This document shows positions 8,608-16,352 of a DNA stretch of 38,650 nt, piece after piece. This DNA is from JBECKQ01 sp040235375 (lineage in GTDB: Bacteria > Planctomycetota > Phycisphaerae > UBA1845). Position 1 is the stretch's first letter, and each line of letters begins with the position of its first letter. The position numbers were made by a program, and so were the translations under genes. The notes under the pieces were generated by a model. It was not told where the DNA came from. It worked only from the letters and a program-made list of their open reading frames with translations, and did no database searches. The stretch is taken from positions 1 through 38,650 of the forward strand of contig JBECKQ010000215.1 of assembly GCA_040235375.1 (NCBI GenBank). The letters are read 5' to 3'.

Positions 8608-8946
8608 ATGTCGATCGAGAACTGGTCGGAGCACATTCTGCTTGTCGAGCTGCAGGACGATCCTGCCTTCACGGACGACATGACGGCCCTTCTCGATCAA
8701 CTGAAGGCCAGCGAGCAACTCGACGTCGTGCTGAACTTCAACGGCGTCAACTACCTCAACTCCTCGAACATCGCCAAGCTGCTGCGCGTGCGGAAGCTGC
8801 TGACCAGCCGGGACCGGCAATTGAAGCTCTGTGGCGTGAACACGCACGTCTGGGGCCTCTTTCTGGTCACCGGACTGGACAAGGTCTTCGATTTCTACGA
8901 CGACGTGGCGAACGGCCTGGCGAGCGCGCAGATCGATCGCGGCTAG
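8608..8946 (+). CDS. STAS-domain protein (anti-sigma factor antagonist type)
   Basis: The 112-residue protein is a single STAS domain. The strand and loop VVLNFNGVNYLNSSNIAKLL at about 40-59 correspond to the region that holds the phosphorylated serine in SpoIIAA-type anti-anti-sigma factors; Ser52 or Ser53 would be the site. Such proteins act in partner-switching modules with a serine kinase/anti-sigma factor, but no kinase or phosphatase gene is adjacent. An AGGAG sits 10 nt before the ATG. The gene follows the RNase HII-like gene by 54 bp and may share its transcript. Confidence 0.75.
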   Translation: MSIENWSEHILLVELQDDPAFTDDMTALLDQLKASEQLDVVLNFNGVNYLNSSNIAKLLRVRKLLTSRDRQLKLCGVNTHVWGLFLVTGLDKVFDFYDDVANGLASAQIDRG

Positions 8947-9007
8947 GGCCCACAACTCCAAATCCCGGTTGGGACGGTGGATCGCACTCGGCTCGGCCCA
9001 AAAACAA

Positions 9008-9034
9008 GGCCCCTCGCGGGTCGCGCGAGAGGCC
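9008..9034 (-). terminator. Rho-independent terminator for the DUF1573 gene
   Basis: On the minus strand an 11-bp stem with one G-U type mismatch and a 5-nt loop is followed by TTGTTTTT. It lies 37 bp beyond the stop at 9071. Its position after the second half of the interrupted gene supports one transcription unit covering both halves. Confidence 0.65.
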
Positions 9035-9070
9035 GATGGTAATCGTCAAAGCCGCGCCGTCGCGTCCGAA

Positions 9071-9961
9071 TTACTCCAGATTGCTCCATGTGGCGGGTAC
9101 GTTGGCGTACACGGGGACCGTCGTCCGGGGGACCTCGCCGACGCCGGTCGTGAGGGTAACCCAGGTGCGAAGCCGGCCGGACTTCTGCGGAGGCTGAAGC
9201 CCGATCCACAGCTCGTAGAGCTTGCCGGGCTCGATCTCGACCAGATCGGCCTCGACATTGTTCGCACCGGTGTTGACGATCTTGAGATTGAGCGGGCCGC
9301 CGTCGCCTTGTCGTATGGTCACTTTCTGTGATGGCGGCGCGGCGAATGGATCGAGCTGCTGGAAGTTGACGTATCGAGGCGCGGAGACGAACGGAACGAG
9401 GACCTTGCCCGTGGCGCTCAGTGTCACGCGCCGATTCTCCGGGTCGTTCGTCGTGACGGTGATTCGTTTCATGTACTTGCCGGCCAGGTTGCGCGACTGG
9501 AAGATCGCCGTGATCTCTTCGGACTGGCCCGGCTGGATCTTGCGGGCAGACTGCCCGCTGATCTTGGTGCCTCACCCGCCCTTGATCGTGATGTTGAGGT
9601 CCGCCTTCCCTTCGTTCTGCACGACCCACTTGGCTGTGATCGAGTTGCCGGACCAGATGTCCGGCACCGTCACGGTTGCCCCCTCGCATGCCCACTTCGG
9701 CAACGCCTCGCCGTGGGCCACCTCCGGCGTGGTGGCAGTACTGTGACAATCTACCTTCGCAGGTTCTTTTTTCTCAACTCTTGGAACGCGGTTCCGTTTA
9801 GAGGCGCGCAGTTCCGTCGATTTCGGGGCGTCCGCGCGCGCCGCCTTGGCGGCCTTCGCCGGGGGTTCGTCCTCCGCCAGCGCTTGTGCCGCCGGCGCGA
9901 GTAGGCTGCACAAGGCGAGGCCAAGCGCCACGCGAGCGGTCAATCGCAGAACGTCAGACAT
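9071..9961 (-). CDS. Secreted DUF1573-like protein with one in-frame TGA; candidate selenoprotein
   Basis: A single frame runs from ATG 9961 to TAA at 9071 with only one break, a TGA at 9574-9572 (codon 130 of 297). The start is chosen because AAGGAG lies 9 nt before it. Residues 1-29 are a signal peptide ending in AQALA, followed by a Lys/Ala/Pro-rich linker. From about 88 onward there is a DUF1573-type domain: WSGNSITAKWVVQNEGKADL before the TGA, and IQPGQSEEITAIF then ITVTTNDPENR after it. The TGA replaces the residue between IKGG and GTKIS, where family members commonly have the first Cys of CGCT. The second half has no ribosome binding site before its first ATG (9472). Options are selenocysteine insertion, a nonsense mutation (pseudogene) or a TGC-to-TGA base error. 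Function within the family is unknown. Confidence 0.6.
9536..9563 (-). promoter_or_regulatory. SECIS-like stem-loop downstream of the in-frame TGA
   Basis: In the mRNA sense GCGGGCA pairs perfectly with TGCCCGC around a GUC loop (minus strand 9558-9542). An outer GATC/GATC stem (9563-9560 with 9539-9536) is separated by a small A versus AA internal loop. The apical loop starts 20 nt after the TGA and its first base is G. This matches the general bacterial SECIS description: a stem shortly downstream of UGA and a G in the first two loop bases. It lacks the bulged U of the E. coli fdhF element. It could also be a chance hairpin in GC-rich coding sequence. Confidence 0.45.
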
Positions 9962-10307
9962 TTGAAACATCTCCTTTTTCGTGATTCTCGAAACCAGGCT
10001 CGATATCTGATTGATCGACCGGCCGCCCCGTGCCTCCGAAGGGATCAAGGCTCCGCGAATCTGTCGCAACGGCAGGCCGGCTGCATTCCAGTCGGCGCAT
10101 GATACCATCTAATCGTGCCTGTTGCAGCGCGCGTGCGGCGGGATGCTGAGAGCGCCGCGAGTGGAGCGAGCCGTCGGCCTGCAGCAGACAGTGCAGGAAT
10201 CGGTCCGACGCGTTGCGAAATTCCGATAAAAGTCCCCCACTACCGCGCAACCGATGCGCAACAATCACGCGGGCGCGGAGCGCCGCGCCGTTCAGTGCTC
10301 GCACTTG
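9962..10307. other. Intergenic region upstream of the DUF1573 gene, no gene seen
   Basis: These 346 bp lie between the pseudopilin stop and the DUF1573 start, both on the minus strand. The only clear signal is the AAGGAG ribosome binding site just before 9961. A TATCAT sequence near 10100 on the minus strand could be a -10 element, but no good -35 accompanies it. Confidence 0.4.
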
Positions 10308-11063
10308 TCAACGCGGCCCGGCCGATTTTCTGGTGGATTCTCCCTGCGGCGACAGCGAAATGTTGTAGCCGTCGCGCGCCAGATACGCCTGCCAGGCGCC
10401 GGCCGGGAGGTCTTCGAGATCGGCTTGATCGTACACGATTGCCCCCCAGCGAAGCGGAATCTCGCGAGGCTGACCTTTCTCGTCCACGACAATGTTCTTG
10501 AGCTTGCCCCACAGTCCGCCGTAGTTGGGAATCGGATAGTCGAAGTCGGCCAATGGCAGGTTCGTCCAGTCACCGCGATCGTCTTGGTCATCGTCGCGAC
10601 ATTCGAGAAAGACGTGGTCGGTGGTGCTGTCCTGCACGCCGGCCGGCAGGAACACGATGGCGAACGTGTTCAGATCCTCGAACTCGCCCTCCAGCGCTTT
10701 CGGCGAGGCGAGCCGCAAAGAGCCCATCAGCGTCCGGACGCTGTCGGCGTGCTCGATGACCGCGAACCTGTCGACGGTTCCGACCCAATGCTCGCCGGCG
10801 GCCAGGTCCGGTATCGCGCGGCTTTCGATCAGGGCGAGGCGCTGCTCGGCGCCGTCGAGATAGGCCAGCAGCCCGGCGGCGCGCAGGTTCGCCGCGGCCG
10901 TCTGCCGCGCCGTCCGCAGCATGTTTTCGACGAGCGTGATCGAGGCGGCTTCGTGGCGCTGGCGCCACAGGGCTCGGCCGGGAATGAGCACCAGGGCGAG
11001 CACGATCGCGATGATCACGATCACCACGAGAAGCTCGACCAACGTAAAGGACTGCCTGCGCAT
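10308..11063 (-). CDS. Type II/IV pseudopilin-like protein
   Basis: From ATG 11063 the 251-residue protein begins with a class III signal: a short basic leader (MRRQS), then FTLVELLVVI with Glu at mature position +5, and a hydrophobic helix to about residue 28. Prepilin peptidase would cut before Phe6. The residue at -1 is Ser rather than the usual Gly. The rest is a soluble domain without a motif I recognise. Such proteins form the pseudopilus of type II secretion or are secreted or anchored pilin-like proteins, and planctomycetes carry many of them singly. No secretion ATPase or secretin gene is nearby. The open frame extends to 11138, but the internal ATG gives the typical short leader. 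Confidence 0.75.
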   Translation of the reverse strand: MRRQSFTLVELLVVIVIIAIVLALVLIPGRALWRQRHEAASITLVENMLRTARQTAAANLRAAGLLAYLDGAEQRLALIESRAIPDLAAGEHWVGTVDRFAVIEHADSVRTLMGSLRLASPKALEGEFEDLNTFAIVFLPAGVQDSTTDHVFLECRDDDQDDRGDWTNLPLADFDYPIPNYGGLWGKLKNIVVDEKGQPREIPLRWGAIVYDQADLEDLPAGAWQAYLARDGYNISLSPQGESTRKSAGPR

Positions 11064-11236
11064 AGCGTTCGATCGCAGCATGGGCGGCGGTTGGGCGGTG
11101 AGCGTGCGCTCGGGGCAGCGACGGCAGATCGCCTGCATTCAACTGTACGCCCGCAACAGTGTCGGGGAAACCGGCTGTCGCCGGGCACACGCGTTTCCCT
11201 GGGCATTATCGACACTCGGCCGGCGACGCCTGCCCG

Positions 11237-13276
11237 TCAGGCGGGAGCGAGGACTTGGGCCGTTCTCGCCGGGATGTAGATTCGGATGCTCTGCTCGCGG
11301 CCGTGGCTGGGCGTCGGCCGGCAGGGATACGTTTGGCCTGGCGCGACAAGGGCGTTGCCGCCGAATTCCTCATCGTCCGAGTTGAGCACGATCGCGTAAT
11401 CGGTTCGATCGGGGACGCCGAACTGGTAATGCTCATACGATCGGTTCGGGTGGAAATTGAACACGAACACCAGCGGCCCGCGACGGAACACGAGCACCTT
11501 CTGGCCGTCGTCGATGTTGATCTGTTCGTAGTACGGGTTGGTCAGGACGCCGAAACGGGCATCCACCGCCAGCATGGCCCGGTCGAACGCGGCCAGGTCC
11601 TTGTAGCGAAGCTGATCGTTATCCACGAGCGACCACTGCCGGCGGGCGTACTTGTGTGACCAGTTGTTGCCCTCGCGCGGGAAATCGACCCATTCCGGAT
11701 GGCCGAACTCGTTGCCGATGAAGTTCAGATACGCTTCGCCCCCGAGGGCGAAGGTGACCAGGCGGATCATCTTGTGCAGGGCAATGCCCCTGTCGATGAC
11801 GGGGTTTTCGCCTTTCTTGTTCATGTGCCAGTACATGTCTGCGTCCATCAGCCAGAAGGCGATCGTCTTGTCGCCGACGAGCGCCTGGTCGTGCGATTCG
11901 GCGTAGGCGACGTGCTTCTCACCGTAGCGCCGGTTGGTGAGCGTGCCGTACATGTCGCCCATGCTCCAGTTCTCGTCGCGCTGGTGCTTGAGGATCTTGA
12001 TCCAGTAGTCGGGCAGGCCCATGGCCAGGCGGTAATCGAAGCCGAGCCCGCCTTCGTTCAACGGTCGGGCGAGGCCCACCATGCCGGACACGTCCTCGGC
12101 GATGGTGACGACGCGGGGGTTGACCTCGTGCGCCACCTGGTTGGCGAGCTGCAGGTACGTGATGGCGTCCTCGTCGAGATCGTAGATGAGGTAGTCGTCG
12201 TACGAGTTGAACGCCTTGTTGCCGTGGTGCAGGTACATCATGCTCGTGATGCCGTCGAATCGGAATCCGTCGAAGTGGTACTCGTCGAGCCAGAAGCGGA
12301 CGTTGCTGAGCAGGAACCGGAGCACTTCCGTCTTGCCGTAGTCGAACAGCAGGGAGTCCCAGTTGGGGTGTTCGCCGCGCCCGCCGGCGTGAAAGTAGAG
12401 GTGGTCCGTGCCATCGAGCATGTTCAGGCCGTCGTGGATGTTCTTGACCGAGTGGCTGTGCACGAGATCGAGCAGCACGCGCAGGCCGAGCCCATGAGCA
12501 GTGTCGATGAGTTCCTTGAGCTCGTAGGGGGTGCCGAATCGCGACGAGGCGGCGTAGAAGTTGCTGACGTGGTAGCCGAACGAGCCGTAGTACGGGTGCT
12601 CCTGGATGGCCATCAGCTGGACGGTGTTGTAGCCGCCGCGCGCGATTCTCGGAAGGACCTCGCGCGTGAAGTCGCGGTAGGTGCCGATGCGCTCCTCTTC
12701 GATGGCCATGCCCACGTGCGCTTCGTAGATCCGCAGGCCGCCCTCTGTGTTCGGAACGGGGTGGCGCCAGCGATACGGCTCCGGCGGACACCAGTAATGG
12801 CCCGTGAAGTTGTTCGTCACCGCGTCGCGCGTGACGCGCTTGACGTACGCGGGAATGCGATCCATCGGCCCGATGGCGCTGATGACGTGGGCCTTGACCA
12901 TGCTGTCGTGCACCAACCGGTCGGCGTACTCGCTGTCGGGAAGGAAAATGCTCCAGACGCCGTACCGGTCGCGCTCCAGCGGATGCGATTGGCGATCCCA
13001 ACCGTTGAAGTCGCCGATGAGAAACACCGCCTGCGCGCCCGGCGCCCATTCGCGGTACCACACTCCCGCTTCGCCGTCGTCCTCGCCGCGATTGAAGCCG
13101 AGGTACTCGTGGCCGCGGCTGAAGGCCTCGAGCGATCCGCCCGCCTCGCACACGTTTCGCAGCGTCCGCTGATAGTTGCGGTAGCGGTGCCGTAGCGCGT
13201 CGGCGTAGGGCTCGAGCCAGGGATCGAGGGCGATCAATCCCGTTCCGTCCGTACGTTGTGCCAGAGGCTGCGCCAT
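11237..13276 (-). CDS. glgB: 1,4-alpha-glucan branching enzyme (GH13_8-like)
   Basis: The enzyme cuts an alpha-1,4-glucan chain and rejoins it in alpha-1,6 linkage during glycogen synthesis. The 679-residue protein has an N-terminal CBM48 region (VWYREWAPGAQAVFLIGDFN, about 72-91), a GH13 barrel and an all-beta C-terminal domain. Catalytic residues are the nucleophile Asp341 in GFRFDGIT, the acid/base Glu394 in TIAEDVSG and Asp463 in ESHDQALVGDKT. Sequence style and length resemble eukaryotic-type branching enzymes (GH13_8) rather than E. coli GlgB. The open frame reaches 13384, but ATG 13276 has AAGGGA upstream and starts the normal N-terminus. No other glycogen gene is in the window. Confidence 0.95.
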   Translation of the reverse strand: MAQPLAQRTDGTGLIALDPWLEPYADALRHRYRNYQRTLRNVCEAGGSLEAFSRGHEYLGFNRGEDDGEAGVWYREWAPGAQAVFLIGDFNGWDRQSHPLERDRYGVWSIFLPDSEYADRLVHDSMVKAHVISAIGPMDRIPAYVKRVTRDAVTNNFTGHYWCPPEPYRWRHPVPNTEGGLRIYEAHVGMAIEEERIGTYRDFTREVLPRIARGGYNTVQLMAIQEHPYYGSFGYHVSNFYAASSRFGTPYELKELIDTAHGLGLRVLLDLVHSHSVKNIHDGLNMLDGTDHLYFHAGGRGEHPNWDSLLFDYGKTEVLRFLLSNVRFWLDEYHFDGFRFDGITSMMYLHHGNKAFNSYDDYLIYDLDEDAITYLQLANQVAHEVNPRVVTIAEDVSGMVGLARPLNEGGLGFDYRLAMGLPDYWIKILKHQRDENWSMGDMYGTLTNRRYGEKHVAYAESHDQALVGDKTIAFWLMDADMYWHMNKKGENPVIDRGIALHKMIRLVTFALGGEAYLNFIGNEFGHPEWVDFPREGNNWSHKYARRQWSLVDNDQLRYKDLAAFDRAMLAVDARFGVLTNPYYEQINIDDGQKVLVFRRGPLVFVFNFHPNRSYEHYQFGVPDRTDYAIVLNSDDEEFGGNALVAPGQTYPCRPTPSHGREQSIRIYIPARTAQVLAPA

Positions 13277-13431
13277 GAATTGATCCCTTCGTTGTTGCGG
13301 GCGTTTGGACCTGAAGGGAATGGTAGTGGCCGGCGCAGCACACGGCCAGTGCCGATGCGGCGCACCACGCGCAAGTGCGGCCACGATGGCGCCCTGCTCG
13401 CCCGCGAACGATTTGGTTGGAAGCCGTGGAG

Positions 13432-13632
13432 TCAGTCGGCGCCGCAGATGCGCCAGGCCATCATGCTCCAGAGGAGGAATCCGCCCAGCACAAGCAGGTG
13501 GGCGATGCCTCCATGACCGGGGCGCATCTCCGCGAGAGCCCAGATGAAGAACTGAAAGGACAGTGCTCCCATTCCGACCACGGAGATGGTCTTCATGCCG
13601 CTGGGGTCGAACTCAGCCAGTTTCGCAGTCAT
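13432..13632 (-). CDS. Small membrane protein, unknown function
   Basis: The 66-residue product has two hydrophobic segments, about residues 16-35 and 44-62, joined by a short polar loop with HGG. Nothing in it identifies a family. It lies 155 bp upstream of glgB on the same strand. There is no clear Shine-Dalgarno sequence before the ATG at 13632. The membrane-protein character argues that it is real, but the evidence is modest. Confidence 0.5.
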   Translation of the reverse strand: MTAKLAEFDPSGMKTISVVGMGALSFQFFIWALAEMRPGHGGIAHLLVLGGFLLWSMMAWRICGAD

Positions 13633-14021
13633 GCAAGTGGTATACGATATCCGTCCACCCCGGTCGCGGGTCGGCGGGCGTACCGCCGGGTTCAGGTTAT
13701 CGGCGCACCGCTGGGGATCACCTGGCGCCTTGACGATCCCGGCCAGTCGCCTCCCCCGACATGCCCAATCGGGGCTTTCGCCGCACGCGGAGTCGCGATT
13801 CCGTGTTCGGCAGCGCAGAACGAATCAAGGGGGCCGCCCGAACCTGTCGATAGACCCAACGTTATCGGACACTGGCGGGCAGCCAGAAGGCGATAACTCG
13901 CCTGAGCCTTCGGCAGAGCCGATGAACTCGATGTCTGATCGCCACCCGGCGCCGGTCAATACTCGATCGGCTGTATGAGCGTCGAGTCTCGGCTAATTGC
14001 TGAACGAGAGGTCGATACGTT
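13633..14021. other. Intergenic region between divergent genes, no gene seen
   Basis: These 389 bp separate the small membrane protein gene (minus) from the PD40 lipoprotein gene (plus). Frames on both strands give low-complexity Arg/Pro/Ser-rich translations typical of non-coding GC-rich DNA. I saw no tRNA, repeat or strong terminator. Confidence 0.5.
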
Positions 14022-15149
14022 ATGGTTCCGCGCCCATCCCGTCGCAATCTTGTCGGTCTGCTGGCGACGCTGGTTGCCTGCTTGACCGGCTGCTTCCACA
14101 AAGCGGATGTGCAGACCGTCGGAAATCGACCAGTGGTGCGCGTCCCGAGGGCCGGCGTGCGGCTTTCAGCCGGTAGCGTTCGGGAAGCGACGCTGTTCGG
14201 TGACCTGGCAAAGGGCGAAGACGTGCGCTACGTCTCCCGCCCCGCGACGGGTCTGCTCCAGCACACGTTCACCGTGGAAGGCGCCAATTTTGATCCAGAT
14301 GTCAGCGCCGACGGCAAGCACATTGTTTTCGCATCGACGCGGCACTCGACGTCGCCGGATCTGTACTACAAGGCTGCTGACGGCCGGGCGGTCACGCAGC
14401 TGACCTGCGACCCGGCCGCGGACGTCCAGCCCGCACTGAGCCCGGATCAGTCGCGCGTCGCTTTTTCGAGCAATCGTTCCGGGAACTGGGATATCTGGGT
14501 CGTCGGACTGGACGGCACGAAACCGACTCAGTTGACCTCCAGTACCGGCGATAAGCTTCATCCAAGCTGGTCGCCCGACGGCAGCCAGATCGCCTACTGC
14601 TGCTTGCCCCCGCACGGCCAGTGGGAGTTGTGGATCGCCGACGCCGCCTCCGGCGGGAACCAACGTTTCGTCGGCTACGGCCTCTTCCCCGAGTGGGCTC
14701 CCCAAGGTCAGACCATCGTCTATCAGCGGGCCCGCGAACGGGGCAGCCGGTGGTTCAGCATCTGGCGTATGGACCTGCATGAAGGCGAGCCCGGCTACCC
14801 GACGGAGATCGCCTTCAGCAGCGAAGCCGCTTTGATTACACCAACGTGGAGCCCGGACGGGACCTACGTGGCGTTTGCCGCCGTCACGCCGCCCGCGGAT
14901 GGCCGCGGCGCGGGGGTGTCGGATATCTGGATCGTTGATGCCGAAGGTCGCCATCGCATGCGCCTGACCGACGGGCAGAGTCACAACTATACGCCGGTCT
15001 GGGCGAGCAGTGGGCGAGTGTTTTTCACCAGCTCGCGGGGGGGCGCCGAGGCGATCTGGTCGGTCATGCCCTCGGGGGGCGATGACCAGCCGACTGGGAT
15101 GACAGCGTCGGGAACGGCGCACGCCGCAGCGGCCAGGTCCGGCCGCTGA
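14022..15149 (+). CDS. PD40/TolB-like beta-propeller lipoprotein
   Basis: The 375-residue protein starts with a lipoprotein signal whose lipobox is LTGC (Cys24). Residues about 80-365 contain PD40 repeats of the form SPDG: FDPDVSADGKHIVFAS, SPDQSRVAFSSNRSGNWDIW, WSPDGSQIAY, EWAPQGQTIVY, WSPDGTYVAF and a last blade with VFFTSSRGG. This is the propeller of TolB, but the N-terminal TolB domain is missing, so it is not a true TolB. It is probably a protein-interaction scaffold in the periplasm. A second lipoprotein gene follows on the same strand 132 bp downstream. Cys-Cys at 198-199 (YCCLPP) is unusual for a blade edge. Confidence 0.75.
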   Translation: MVPRPSRRNLVGLLATLVACLTGCFHKADVQTVGNRPVVRVPRAGVRLSAGSVREATLFGDLAKGEDVRYVSRPATGLLQHTFTVEGANFDPDVSADGKHIVFASTRHSTSPDLYYKAADGRAVTQLTCDPAADVQPALSPDQSRVAFSSNRSGNWDIWVVGLDGTKPTQLTSSTGDKLHPSWSPDGSQIAYCCLPPHGQWELWIADAASGGNQRFVGYGLFPEWAPQGQTIVYQRARERGSRWFSIWRMDLHEGEPGYPTEIAFSSEAALITPTWSPDGTYVAFAAVTPPADGRGAGVSDIWIVDAEGRHRMRLTDGQSHNYTPVWASSGRVFFTSSRGGAEAIWSVMPSGGDDQPTGMTASGTAHAAAARSGR

Positions 15150-15281
15150 CGGGTGCCGTGGGAGGCCGGGGCGGGCGCGTCAAGGCACGCCTTCAGACGG
15201 TCGATGATCGGTGTAGGCGCTCGCAGGGTGTCGAGTCTGCCTCGACACGGAAGCCAAGGGGGTCCACGGAAGGACGGCGCA

Positions 15282-16073
15282 GTGCAACACGCAGCGGTAC
15301 AAAGGGATGATCCGGTCGGTCGGCGGCGGAGCCGCTGGAGTCGACCGGGCCTGACGGCGGCGTGTGTCGTCGGTCTGGCGATTGCAGGTGGATGCTGCGA
15401 GAGGCACGCGGCATCGGCTCGCATCCGCAATCGCGTGCTCGGCCCGATGCGAATCGCGGTTGCCCCGGCGTTGAACTTCAGCGGTTCGCCGGACTTCGAC
15501 CCGAACGCCGTGGCCGACCTGATGGCGAGCGAGCTGAGCTGCGTTGACGGAGTTAAAGTCCTGCCCGTGAGCCGGACGCTCGCCGTCCTCGCTCAGCAGG
15601 GCCTCGATGAAGTGGAGTCGCCCGAGCACGCGCTGGCCATACGTGATCGGCTGGGTGCCGACGCGATCCTGGTCTTTGCAGTGACGGAATACAACCCGTA
15701 CGATCCGCCTGTGGTGGGTATTACGGCCCAGCTATACGGGTGGCTGCCCAAGAGGTTGCCGCGTCGCGTTGACCCCGTTCTTGCGTCGCGATCCGCTTCG
15801 CCGCTGGTCTACAGCGAGGAGTATTCGCCCGACGCCCCGATCGCCCAGGCGTCGCGCGTGTTTAACGCCGCCAACGTGGCTGTGGTGGAGGAGCTGAAGG
15901 AATTCGCCGCCGCTCGCGGTGCTGATAACGGCGCCTTCGGATGGCGGAAATATGTCGTGAGCCAGCAACATTATCTAAGGTTTTGCTGCCACGCCACGAT
16001 AACAGAGATAGTGAAAAGCGGAACCGCCCGCGCGGTCGCGGCCGGTTCCGATCCGACTGGTAGGATGCCATGA
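15282..16073 (+). CDS. Envelope lipoprotein with a CsgG/TolB-N-like alpha-beta domain
   Basis: The start is placed at GTG 15282 because AAGGA precedes it by 7 nt; the frame itself is open from 15153. The 263-residue protein then has an Arg-rich n-region (GRRRSRWSR), a hydrophobic stretch and a lipobox-like AGGC (Cys38). The mature part begins RIAVAPALNFSG and continues with DLMASEL and VKVLPVSRTL, a pattern of CsgG- or TolB-N-like periplasmic alpha-beta domains that are often lipoproteins. Its TGA overlaps the ATG of the next gene (ATGA). The C-terminus contains CC in LRFCCHATI. The exact role is unknown; the propeller lipoprotein upstream is a plausible partner. Confidence 0.65.
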   Translation: MQHAAVQRDDPVGRRRSRWSRPGLTAACVVGLAIAGGCCERHAASARIRNRVLGPMRIAVAPALNFSGSPDFDPNAVADLMASELSCVDGVKVLPVSRTLAVLAQQGLDEVESPEHALAIRDRLGADAILVFAVTEYNPYDPPVVGITAQLYGWLPKRLPRRVDPVLASRSASPLVYSEEYSPDAPIAQASRVFNAANVAVVEELKEFAAARGADNGAFGWRKYVVSQQHYLRFCCHATITEIVKSGTARAVAAGSDPTGRMP

Positions 16074-16282
16074 AGCGAATCAGGCAGCTCTCCCTGGTGA
16101 AGGGCACGGAGCGGTACGTGTTCCGCTATCCGGCGGGTTCGGAAGCGGCGGTGATCGACCGCCTTGCCGCGCTCGCCGTGAACCGGAACACCGACTTCGA
16201 CTGGTTTGACGCGGCCGTGCTCAGTTACCAGATGGGCCGTCGCCTCGAGAAGGAACTCGACGAGATCACTTATACGTCGTGA
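16070..16282 (+). CDS. Small conserved-looking protein, unknown function
   Basis: The 70-residue protein starts with MKRIRQLSLVKGTERYVFRY and ends DEITYTS. It has a balanced, soluble composition with predicted helix-strand mixture and no signal peptide or membrane segment. Its ATG overlaps the stop of the preceding lipoprotein (ATGA), which strongly suggests translational coupling and that it is real. The recombinase gene follows 70 bp downstream. I do not recognise a family. Confidence 0.65.
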   Translation: MKRIRQLSLVKGTERYVFRYPAGSEAAVIDRLAALAVNRNTDFDWFDAAVLSYQMGRRLEKELDEITYTS

Positions 16283-16352
16283 TTGGCGCTGGGACGCCAC
16301 CAGGCCTGACCCGCTTGGAGCCTTCTGGGTCTTCGCCGGTTTGTGAGTGGTC

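Noticed and set aside
9071..9472. Second half of the DUF1573 gene as an independent 133-residue protein
   Set aside because: No ribosome binding site before ATG 9472, no signal peptide, and the first half continues directly into it in the same frame.
11699..13195. 498-codon plus-strand frame opposite glgB
   Set aside because: Antisense to a gene with all catalytic residues intact; the translation is Val/Asp/Glu-rich shadow sequence.
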